A model generated the notes under the pieces. That model had not been told where the DNA came from, searched no databases, and saw only the letters and a program-made list of their open reading frames with translations. From the NCBI GenBank assembly GCA_002316215.1, contig DCDB01000359.1, forward strand, positions 1,924-7,788: a stretch of 5,865 nucleotides of DNA, read 5' to 3'. This document shows, in pieces, positions 1-5,794 of this stretch. The stretch comes from Lachnospiraceae bacterium UBA1066 (GTDB lineage Bacteria; Bacillota; Clostridia; Lachnospirales; Lachnospiraceae). The first letter of the stretch is position 1, and the number at the start of each line of letters is the position of its first letter. The translations under genes were made by a program, and so were the position numbers.

Positions 1-2030
1 TCTTCTTCGTCATCCTCTTCTTTATCTTCTTTATCAGACCCGATTCCGAGAATTTTTCCCAAACCTTTGAAAAATCCGCCCTTACCTTCTCCCTGCTTTC
101 CTTTCAGAGATTTTCTTCTGCCTTCTTTATCCTCTTCGTCATCCTCTTCATCGTCTTCGTCGTCGATTTCGTCGTATTCGGCGTCTTCTTCGCCGTCATC
201 TTCATCCGCATCGTCATCCTCATCATCGTCCGACATGAAGAATCTGTGCTTCCTTGGCTTTTCTTCTTTCTTTTCCGCAGCAGATTTTACAGCTTTTGAT
301 TTCAGAAAATGTTTCCTGAAGTCTTCTTCATCAAAATCTTCTTCACCTTCTTCATCGTCATCGTCTTCATCACCGCTGTCTCCTGCATTTTCTGCCTCGC
401 TGCCGTTTACGTCATTTCCCTCTTCGCTGCCTTTTTCGCCATTGTCCTTTCCGCTGCCTTTTCCGAAGTCGTCCTCTTCTTCATCTTCACTGCCGTCTTT
501 TCCTTCACCGCCGGCGGTGCCGCTGTCCTCATCATCTTCATGCCTGCGGTCCGCACTGTCTTCGGCCTTATCACTGTCTGCAGCTTCATGACTGCGTTTT
601 ACGCCGCCTGCGGCTTCATCCCCGCTTTCTTTATAATACGGCTCTTCTTCCGTATACCGTTCTTTCTTTGTATACGCGCCGGCCTCGTCCGCTGCATCTT
701 TGTAATCATCAAATTCCCTGTTTTCGTCCAGTTCGGAGAAATCGTCTGTCTCGCCGTCTTTATCTTTTACGTCTGAATCGGCTTCCTCTGCAAAATCGTT
801 CTTGCCTGAAAGTCCGCCGTCTTCTTCCGTAATTTCAGCCGGTTCTACCATAACAGCTTTATCCAAAGTTCCGTCTTTCTTCAGCTTTTTATTCTCAGCT
901 CCGGACTCTTCTTCCGGTTTGGCGGAAGGCGCCTTGCTGAAATCAAATTCCGAGAATTCCTCCGGGATGTCTTCTTCACCGGTTTCATTCTCATCTTCAG
1001 GCGTTTCCTCCGTTTCTTCTTCAGAATAAATTTCCTTCGGTGCTTCCGAAAGCGCATTCTTCTCTTTTTCAGCCTGTTCTTCGGCTTCCCTGAGTTTGGC
1101 TTTGCGTTCTTCTTCCGCTTCCTTCGCCTTTTCAGCAACCTCCTGAACAAAGGCCGCACCGCTTTCCCACGTCTTTTTCCTGAAATCCGTATTTACAGAC
1201 TGCCGGGAATCAAAACCCTGCTTTTTAAACTCCGAATTCAGGAAATCATATTTGAGAGGTTTGATTTTCACGAGGAAAAGAGCCGACGGCAATGTATCCA
1301 GCATCTCCGGAGTCACATTTTTCATGGCCAGAATCTGCCGGTATTCGTCTGTATCGCGTCCGATAAGCTCGCTGGTACCGTAAATCTGCAGTCCTGTGAT
1401 ATCGGACATATCCGTGTAGGGGTCAAAAATGGCGGCGCTCACTTTATCATTCTGCAGAATCCCGCGGAATTTGAAACCGCCTTCCGTAATGATGTAAAAA
1501 GCTTCATTTGCAAAAATATATTCCAGAGGCGTACAGCGGACATATCCGTCGGAAGCTGTCGCAAGAGCCAGCGTGTTATGGTTCGTAACATATTTTCCGA
1601 TCGCTGCAAGAAGTTCCTGCTGGCCCATAGCTTTTATCGGCGCTCTCATAACCTTTGCGATCTGGTAGCCGGCTTCGACAGTCTGCTTGTCATCACTGAT
1701 GAACATAGCCGTAATCTCGCCGCTTCCTACAGATGCCTCCATGCCGACCACATACTTTGAAAAGCCCTGGTCCGAGAATCCGATGCCCACGAAAGCCAGG
1801 CGCTTCGATGCCAGGATATCTTTATGCGCAAAGAGATAAGCTTTTGTCTTACCGGCCGTCAAAGCTCCGTAAAAGTTAAAAATAAAACAGAAACCGTCAT
1901 AACTGCTGATGTCTGAAGGCGCTTCAGTTATTTCCGTCAAGCGGGCATTCCCGATAATACATCCGAGAACTCTCGACGCCCTCTCCGTCGAACTCATTTT
2001 CCCATCATACAAAATCAAAGTATTTGCCAT
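1..2030 (-). CDS. Flavodoxin-like/PNPOx-like fusion protein with a long acidic tail (C-terminus beyond window)
   Basis: The frame is open from the ATG at 2030 to the left edge: 676 codons and no stop, so the C-terminus is missing. Residues 1-128 look like a flavodoxin fold. Strand 1 (LILYDG) is followed by an SST phosphate-binding-like loop at 13-15, then a YDGFCFIFNFYG segment at 44-55 and LAFVGIGFSD at 78-87. Residues about 136-265 match putative pyridoxamine 5'-phosphate oxidase-like split barrels (LALATASDGYVRCTPLEYIF, 154-173; FYIITEGGFKFRGILQNDKV, 178-197; YGTSEL, 217-222), a family that usually binds FMN, F420 or heme. Residues 297-327 look like a charged helix or coiled coil. From about 330 the protein is Asp/Glu-rich and probably disordered, broken by basic islands at 571-598 and 638-665. 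The start at 2030 has the SD AAAGGCGG 6 nt upstream; an in-frame ATG at 2063 is less well placed. No signal peptide is visible, so it is probably cytoplasmic. A redox or flavin-binding role is inferred; the substrate is unknown. Confidence 0.85.
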   Translation of the reverse strand, partial: MANTLILYDGKMSSTERASRVLGCIIGNARLTEITEAPSDISSYDGFCFIFNFYGALTAGKTKAYLFAHKDILASKRLAFVGIGFSDQGFSKYVVGMEASVGSGEITAMFISDDKQTVEAGYQIAKVMRAPIKAMGQQELLAAIGKYVTNHNTLALATASDGYVRCTPLEYIFANEAFYIITEGGFKFRGILQNDKVSAAIFDPYTDMSDITGLQIYGTSELIGRDTDEYRQILAMKNVTPEMLDTLPSALFLVKIKPLKYDFLNSEFKKQGFDSRQSVNTDFRKKTWESGAAFVQEVAEKAKEAEEERKAKLREAEEQAEKEKNALSEAPKEIYSEEETEETPEDENETGEEDIPEEFSEFDFSKAPSAKPEEESGAENKKLKKDGTLDKAVMVEPAEITEEDGGLSGKNDFAEEADSDVKDKDGETDDFSELDENREFDDYKDAADEAGAYTKKERYTEEEPYYKESGDEAAGGVKRSHEAADSDKAEDSADRRHEDDEDSGTAGGEGKDGSEDEEEDDFGKGSGKDNGEKGSEEGNDVNGSEAENAGDSGDEDDDDEEGEEDFDEEDFRKHFLKSKAVKSAAEKKEEKPRKHRFFMSDDDEDDDADEDDGEEDAEYDEIDDEDDEEDDEEDKEGRRKSLKGKQGEGKGGFFKGLGKILGIGSDKEDKEEDDEE
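123..230 (-). repeat. Low-complexity GAN-triplet tract encoding an Asp/Glu run
   Basis: This in-gene tract encodes about 36 residues, nearly all Asp or Glu (residues about 601-636 of the flavodoxin/PNPOx protein). The plus strand is correspondingly a pyrimidine-rich TCN tract. A shorter tract of the same type lies at 321-371. Such purine triplet runs can change length by slippage while keeping the frame, so the tail length may vary between strains. That variation is inference. Confidence 0.6.
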
Positions 2031-2036
2031 CTTACG

Positions 2037-2044
2037 CCGCCTTT
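2037..2044 (-). promoter_or_regulatory. Ribosome binding site deciding the start at 2030
   Basis: AAAGGCGG on the minus strand is one mismatch from AAGGAGG and sits 6 nt before the ATG at 2030. The alternative in-frame ATG at 2063 has only a GAGAG motif, too close to it. The 2030 start also begins directly at strand 1 of the flavodoxin fold, which supports it. Confidence 0.6.
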
Positions 2045-2151
2045 CATCCTGGTCCTGCAACATAAACTCTCAGAAGCTTTACTACATGTCCATCCTGACG
2101 AATTGAATTTTCAAATCCGTACGGTTCTTCTATTTCTTAATATTCTGTCTC

Positions 2152-2224
2152 TCCAAGGAACTTTCCCTCTTCCATGGAACTTTTTTCTCTTCCATGGAAC
2201 TTTTTTCTCTTCCATGAAACTTTT
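2152..2224. repeat. 20-bp tandem repeat, about 3.7 copies, with a palindromic core
   Basis: Copies lie at 2152-2170 (19 nt, diverged), 2171-2190, 2191-2210 and 2211-2224 (partial, diverged). The plus-strand unit is TCCATGGAACTTTTTTCTCT. The two central junctions carry the perfect palindrome TTCCATGGAA, at 2170-2179 and 2190-2199. The array begins a few bases after the stop of the acyl ligase and ends about 120 bases before the start of the flavodoxin/PNPOx gene. Apart from the repeat, this 199-base gap shows no clear promoter or terminator. Each unit carries an ATG on the coding strand; from 2215 a 34-codon Lys/Arg-rich frame stays open to TGA at 2111-2113, but nothing shows that it is translated. 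Confidence 0.85.
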
Positions 2225-2229
2225 CCCGA

Positions 2230-3762
2230 TCAGGCTTTTCCAATCAGGCTCCGGACGATCTTTCCGGTTGAATTCCGGACGAACGGTTCCGTCTTCAGTA
2301 CAATCTTTTTTATTTGCCTGTAAGCAGGCTCTTTTGCATTCAGGCGGTCTGCAAGAGCCTGAAAATACGGAAGTTCCGTATGAGCCGAAGGCTCCGGATA
2401 AATCGCTGCGGCAAGAACATTATCTTCGCCGTAAACAACCGCTTCGGAAACAGCCGGATCCTGGAGCAGCTTTTCCTCAATCTCCTCCGGCGAGACATTT
2501 TCGCCGCTATGGGTAATTATCAGATTCTTGATACGGCCTGTAATAAACAGATAGCCGTCCTCACTGATCTTCCCGAGATCTCCTGTATGGAACCAGCCGC
2601 CGGCCATTGCCTCTTTCGTCGCTTCTTCATTATGGTAATATCCAAGCATGACATTTCCGCCGCGAGCCAGGATCTCTCCGTCTTCGGCGATTTTAACCTC
2701 GCATCCGGGGATCACCCGTCCGACGCTTCCGTCGCAGTAATCCTCATTGCGGTTAACCGCGACTACCGGGGAACATTCCGTAATACCATAGCCATTCAGG
2801 ACCGTGATGCCCCATTTCCGGAAAGCTTCGACATACATCGGATCAAGCGGTGCGCCGCCGCAGATAATATTCTTAAGCTTCCCGCCAAAGAACTGCTGCA
2901 CGGCCTCCGGCGGCAGCGCCGGTGCGCCTGCGCGTTTCGCCATCATCATAAACTGTTTATAAAAGGACTCCACTATCATCGGAACAGCAAAAATGGTCTG
3001 CGGTTTCCCGATCTGGAAGTCCTTCGCAATACTGCGTATACTGCGGCAGATATATGCCGGATATTCATAATTCAGCACGCCGAAAATACCCATGCCGAGA
3101 CCGAACATATGGTGCAGGGGCAGAAGCGTCATGGCCGTTCCTTCAAGGACAAAATTCTTTACAGCATAGTTGACGTCCTCCGCAAGATTCTTCTGGCTGA
3201 GCATAACTCCCTTGGGCTTTCCGGTCGTCCCGGAAGTAAACACCAGCACTGCCATTTTCTCAGGATCCACCGGGTAATCCGTAAACTCCGTATTCCCCTT
3301 TTTAATCTCTTCATTTCCCGCTGAAATCCATTCGGCAAATGAAGACAGAGGGAATGTCCGGATTTCTGTAAGGCTTTCTGCAAAAGCTCTGAATTTATCC
3401 GAATAGATAATTGCCGTGCAGTCCCCATACCCGATAAGATCGCGGATATTGTCTGCAGGCTGCCTGCTGTCCATAGGAACAGCTGTATTGCCGCCGTCCG
3501 CTACTGCGAAAAATGCAACAACCCACTCATAGGAATTCTCTCCCAAAAGGGCAACATTAGTATCTTTTATGCCTGCTGCAGCAAGATAAGTGCCTGCTGC
3601 GTTAATATCTGCAAGAAATGCCTTGTAAGTTACTGTCCGGACGCTGCCGTCATCATCCGTATAAATGAAGGCGGTTTTTTCCGGAGTTTCCTCTGCTCTT
3701 TTTGCCACAAGCATTTTAAGATCTGTGATACTGTCAAGTTTATAATAAGGATATGGTTTCAT
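2230..3762 (-). CDS. AMP-forming acyl-CoA synthetase / acyl-ACP ligase family protein
   Basis: This 510-residue adenylate-forming enzyme should activate a carboxylic acid with ATP to an acyl-AMP and pass the acyl group to a thiol. The family motifs are complete and in order: P-loop TSGTTGKPKGV at 176-186, GYGITE at 324-329, HTGDLG at 392-397 with the ribose-binding Asp395, Arg410 in ITGRIKN, GENVSPEEIE at 420-429, and the C-terminal catalytic Lys501 in NSTGKIVR. The length is normal for FadD-like ligases. No signal peptide or membrane segment is seen, so it is cytoplasmic. The start ATG overlaps the stop of the carrier protein gene by 4 bases, with GGAGAG 6 nt upstream, which implies translational coupling. 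That pairing makes the neighbouring carrier protein the likely acceptor rather than, or as well as, CoA (inference). The YGITECSP motif is FadD-like and differs from my recollection of DltA, so a D-alanine ligase is less likely. The substrate cannot be told from sequence. Confidence 0.9.
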   Translation of the reverse strand: MKPYPYYKLDSITDLKMLVAKRAEETPEKTAFIYTDDDGSVRTVTYKAFLADINAAGTYLAAAGIKDTNVALLGENSYEWVVAFFAVADGGNTAVPMDSRQPADNIRDLIGYGDCTAIIYSDKFRAFAESLTEIRTFPLSSFAEWISAGNEEIKKGNTEFTDYPVDPEKMAVLVFTSGTTGKPKGVMLSQKNLAEDVNYAVKNFVLEGTAMTLLPLHHMFGLGMGIFGVLNYEYPAYICRSIRSIAKDFQIGKPQTIFAVPMIVESFYKQFMMMAKRAGAPALPPEAVQQFFGGKLKNIICGGAPLDPMYVEAFRKWGITVLNGYGITECSPVVAVNRNEDYCDGSVGRVIPGCEVKIAEDGEILARGGNVMLGYYHNEEATKEAMAGGWFHTGDLGKISEDGYLFITGRIKNLIITHSGENVSPEEIEEKLLQDPAVSEAVVYGEDNVLAAAIYPEPSAHTELPYFQALADRLNAKEPAYRQIKKIVLKTEPFVRNSTGKIVRSLIGKA

Positions 3763-3983
3763 GTATGGCTCTCCAAATAGTTTTTTATGTCCCCGATTGT
3801 CTTAAAGTTTATAATATCCTCATCGGGGATTGAGATTTTATATTCATCTTCAACATCACTGATTATTGTCATAACATCAAATGAATTGAGCTCGAGATCA
3901 TCAACGAGCTGTGTCTCTTCCGTCATGTTCTCTTTTGGGAACTCTGTATATTGCGATAAAACTTCGACTATTTTTTCAAACAT
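3759..3983 (-). CDS. Acyl carrier protein
   Basis: This is a 74-residue acidic four-helix carrier protein of typical acyl carrier length. The phosphopantetheine attachment site is Ser34 in LVDDLELNSFDVMTII; the usual DSL is NSF here. The segment DVEDEYKISIPDEDI is the characteristic helix II/III region, and KTIGDIKNYLE forms the last helix. A holo-ACP synthase encoded elsewhere must modify it. The start at 3983 is chosen because AGGAGG lies 7 nt upstream and the protein then begins at helix I (MFEKIVEVL). The frame stays open back to an ATG at 4130, but that extension translates repeat DNA into a Lys/Ala-rich peptide and lacks a good SD. The stop TGA overlaps the ligase ATG (ATGA). The pairing suggests a dedicated carrier for that ligase rather than the housekeeping fatty-acid-synthesis ACP, since no fab genes are in view. 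Confidence 0.92.
   Translation of the reverse strand: MFEKIVEVLSQYTEFPKENMTEETQLVDDLELNSFDVMTIISDVEDEYKISIPDEDIINFKTIGDIKNYLESHT
3769..3774 (-). promoter_or_regulatory. Ribosome binding site of the acyl ligase, inside the ACP gene
   Basis: GGAGAG lies 6 nt before the ligase ATG, within the last codons of the acyl carrier gene. With the 4-base stop/start overlap it supports coupled translation of carrier and ligase. Confidence 0.7.
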
Positions 3984-3990
3984 GATATTT

Positions 3991-3996
3991 CCTCCT
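3991..3996 (-). promoter_or_regulatory. Strong ribosome binding site of the ACP gene
   Basis: AGGAGG sits 7 nt before the ATG at 3983, in the context GAGGAGGAAATATCATG. It decides the 3983 start over the upstream in-frame ATG at 4130. It abuts the last unit of the 45-bp repeat. Confidence 0.85.
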
Positions 3997-4126
3997 CTTT
4001 TTCCGGCGGCCGTTTTTTTCTTTCTCGCCGCTGAAAATTCTCTTTTTCCGGCAGCCGCATTTTTTCTTTCCCACCGCTGAAAATTCTTTATTTCCGGCAG
4101 CTGCATTTTTTTCGCCGCGGGAATTC
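3996..4126. repeat. Three tandem copies of a ~45-bp repeat in the ACP leader
   Basis: Copies lie at 3996-4040 (45), 4041-4086 (46) and 4087-4126 (40). Each has, on the plus strand, a TTTCCGGC(A/G)GC block, a T-rich run, a CGCCGC or CACCGC block and an (A/G)AATTC end. On the coding strand the array is purine-rich, and the second and third copies each carry an ATG (4060 and about 4106). A 30-codon frame from 4060 runs past the ACP start and stops at TAG 3968-3970. The array lies between the predicted promoter and the ACP ribosome binding site, so it would be transcribed as 5' UTR. Confidence 0.8.
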
Positions 4127-4138
4127 TCATTTTCTTAC

Positions 4139-4174
4139 AACCGGATCCCCCAGTCTCCGCAGCTGTTTCCGGTT
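4139..4174 (-). promoter_or_regulatory. Possible 5'-UTR hairpin upstream of the ACP gene
   Basis: AACCGGA and TCCGGTT form a perfect 7-bp inverted repeat around a 22-nt loop that could pair further through CAG/CTG. It would lie about 10 nt inside the predicted transcript. No T-run follows on either strand, so it does not look like an intrinsic terminator. Confidence 0.35.
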
Positions 4175-4190
4175 TTACCCGTTCTTTCTA

Positions 4191-4219
4191 ATTCTAGCTG
4201 AAATCGTGATACGATTCAA
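4191..4219 (-). promoter_or_regulatory. Predicted sigma-A type promoter for the ACP-ligase operon
   Basis: The -35 box TTGAAT (4214-4219) and -10 box TAGAAT (4191-4196) are separated by exactly 17 bp; they match the consensus at 4 and 5 of 6 positions. Transcription would start near 4184, giving a leader of about 200 nt before the ACP ATG. The position, after the carboxypeptidase stop and before ACP, fits a separate two-gene operon. Confidence 0.65.
4202..4216. promoter_or_regulatory. Inverted repeat across the ACP promoter (candidate operator)
   Basis: AATCGTGATACGATT is a perfect 6-3-6 inverted repeat. It overlaps the inner bases of the -35 box and fills most of the -35/-10 spacer. A dimeric repressor bound here would block RNA polymerase. 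The symmetry extends imperfectly outward (TGAATCGT against ACGATTTCA, one-base offset). No known regulator motif is recognised. Confidence 0.5.
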
Positions 4220-4259
4220 CTGTCTGGAAGACTTTTTTTAAATGAAAGTCCAAAATCTT

Positions 4260-5687
4260 TTACGAGCCGTACATCGACGCAAGCAGCGGAAGCACTTCCT
4301 TATTCTTGTCCCAGATGTGGGCAAATTTACTGATATCCAGCGGACAATTGCCTGTTCCCGTTTCAATCGTGATGGACGGAATACCTTTAGCCCAGACAAA
4401 ATAATCCGCACAGCCGCCGGCCAGCGTATGATCGTATTTTTTTGAATTTGACAGGGCATAGCCCGTAAGATTCCGGACGCTTTCGGCAAGATAGCGGTCC
4501 GATTCCAGTATGTCCCCGGAAGTACCGTAATTCCAGTAGATCGTATCTCCGGACGAATGATAGGCGATGACACAGACTGTCGGATTGCTTTCTACAGCCT
4601 TCAGGATAGCCTGTGTTTCCGGCTCGCTCGCTGCGGCACCGCCCTTATAGCAGTCCGTCGAGGGTACCGGAACACCGTCTGTATAACCGCTCCAGCCGAT
4701 ATCAAAATTTTTGTTGAGATCCACGCCATTGGCATTTGCCTTGAAAGTCTTCAAATATTGCTCAATCGGCTGCGACGTACGCCCGAGCCCCGTATCCGAT
4801 TCCCAGCACCAATGGACGATTTGCTGCATTCTTTCACGACGCAGGCCGGCAAGTCCGGACTCCGAAACCGTTACGCCATCCGGGTTGGCCATCGGAAGCA
4901 GATGAATGCAAACATTTGAAAAAAGATCCGTATAGGTCCGCCCGTTAAAAGTACCGCCGCCGGATACATTTTCCAGATAAGTTTCCAGCTGCCGCATAGC
5001 AAGAAGCGAATTGATGTATTCCCGCGCATGGATTGAATACTGGACAACAATATGGCGGGAAGCCTGCGGATTGCCGATAACGGCTTCCATAATCGAACGC
5101 TGATCCGCCGTTACCCCGAGAGAATCATAAGTCATAAGACCAGGATAGCGGACACTCAGGAAATAGAGATCCTTGACCATCTGTTCATAAGTGTAGGCAG
5201 AGGTCGAAGTTCCGACGATTTCCTGTCCGTCAGCAGGCATTTCCGACCGATACTGGCTCAGGTCCTGAATGCTGATATCGTTCACGCTCTGCTGCGAAAC
5301 GGGATCCGGCGTCGGAGTCGGCGTGGCGGCCGTTGTAGGCGCCGGGGCGGAAGCCGTCGTGGATGCCGACTTCGTTGTATCAGCCGCTGCATTTGAAGAA
5401 GAAGCGGCGCCTGAAGCAGTCCCGGAAAGCGCTGCCCCCGACCCTGTCACTCCCGACGCAGCCTCGTCAGCAGACGTATCCGAAAGTGCCGCCCCTGAGC
5501 TCTCCATATCTGCTAGTCCGCTTTCTGTCATGCTGGCATCCTTTGAATTCGTCGCTGAAAACACATCCATCGGCGTCACCCGGCCTTCAACCACCCTGTA
5601 TACCAGAAAGCCTGCCGTTCCGAGAATCAATACTATAAGTACCAGAAGAATCGCTGTGATGCCTTTTTTTCCATTATTATCCTTCAT
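4260..5687 (-). CDS. Membrane-anchored M14 family zinc carboxypeptidase
   Basis: This 475-residue protein has a short basic N-terminus and one hydrophobic segment at about 9-31. That fits a signal anchor (or signal peptide) placing the rest outside the membrane. Residues about 45-130 are a Ser/Thr/Ala/Gly-rich linker with a duplicated SGAALS motif (64-69, 83-88) and a TPTPTP stretch. The catalytic domain spans about 160-475. Zinc ligands are His220 and Glu223 (HARE) and His377 (AYHSSG); Glu442 in ITIETGTG is the probable general base. KANANGVDLNKNF at 316-328 is the substrate-binding block, where Lys326 replaces the Arg usual in metallocarboxypeptidases. The KANxxGVDLN context recalls the M14C gamma-D-glutamyl-diaminopimelate peptidases, so peptidoglycan peptide trimming is plausible but unproven. 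The start is firm: TAA and TGA lie in frame directly upstream, and GAAGGA lies 8 nt before the ATG. Translation may depend on the uORF repeat array there. Confidence 0.9.
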   Translation of the reverse strand: MKDNNGKKGITAILLVLIVLILGTAGFLVYRVVEGRVTPMDVFSATNSKDASMTESGLADMESSGAALSDTSADEAASGVTGSGAALSGTASGAASSSNAAADTTKSASTTASAPAPTTAATPTPTPDPVSQQSVNDISIQDLSQYRSEMPADGQEIVGTSTSAYTYEQMVKDLYFLSVRYPGLMTYDSLGVTADQRSIMEAVIGNPQASRHIVVQYSIHAREYINSLLAMRQLETYLENVSGGGTFNGRTYTDLFSNVCIHLLPMANPDGVTVSESGLAGLRRERMQQIVHWCWESDTGLGRTSQPIEQYLKTFKANANGVDLNKNFDIGWSGYTDGVPVPSTDCYKGGAAASEPETQAILKAVESNPTVCVIAYHSSGDTIYWNYGTSGDILESDRYLAESVRNLTGYALSNSKKYDHTLAGGCADYFVWAKGIPSITIETGTGNCPLDISKFAHIWDKNKEVLPLLASMYGS

Positions 5688-5707
5688 TCATTATTTCCTT
5701 CATTCAT
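5684..5707 (-). promoter_or_regulatory. Seven-codon uORF ending on the carboxypeptidase start codon
   Basis: The ATG of repeat unit 6 opens a frame reading MNEGNNE, then TGA at 5684-5686. This TGA overlaps the carboxypeptidase ATG (5685-5687) as ATGA. A GAAGGA motif lies upstream in unit 5. Earlier uORFs at 5736-5771 and 5704-5739 overlap the next ATG of the chain in the same way. This is what translational coupling would look like, but expression is not shown. Confidence 0.45.
5696..5700 (-). promoter_or_regulatory. Ribosome binding site of the carboxypeptidase, inside the repeat array
   Basis: AAGGA (within GAAGGAA of repeat unit 6) is 8 nt before the ATG at 5687. The same motif recurs in every unit, so ribosomes could load at several points. 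Confidence 0.6.
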
Positions 5708-5794
5708 GATTTCCTTCGTTCATGATTTCCTTCGTTCATGATTTCCTTCGTTCATAATTTCCTTCGTTCATAATTTCCTTCGTTCATGATTTCC

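Noticed and set aside
67..776. Plus-strand Ser-rich and hydrophobic open frames of 174 and 155 codons
   Set aside because: They are the antisense of the Asp/Glu-rich tail: GAN codons read backwards give Ser- or Phe/Val/Ile-rich strings. They have no domain and no convincing ribosome binding site.
2098..2130. Promoter for the flavodoxin/PNPOx gene near TTGAAAATTCAA
   Set aside because: TTGAAA and TTCAAT could serve as -35 boxes, but no -10 box of reasonable match lies 16-18 bp downstream.
2314..3324. Plus-strand open frame of 336 codons
   Set aside because: It is antisense to the acyl ligase, whose motifs are all intact, and it shows no recognisable protein family.
2230..3983. D-alanylation (dltA/dltC) gene pair
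   Set aside because: The ligase motifs are FadD-like, the carrier resembles acyl rather than D-alanyl carriers, and no dltB or dltD is adjacent.
4220..4259. Intrinsic terminator after the carboxypeptidase
   Set aside because: GACTTT and AAAGTC can pair around an A/T-rich loop, but the stem is weak and no T-run follows on the minus strand.
5269..5709. Plus-strand open frame of 146 codons
   Set aside because: It is antisense to the Ser/Thr/Ala linker and membrane anchor of the carboxypeptidase; its composition mirrors that low-complexity DNA.
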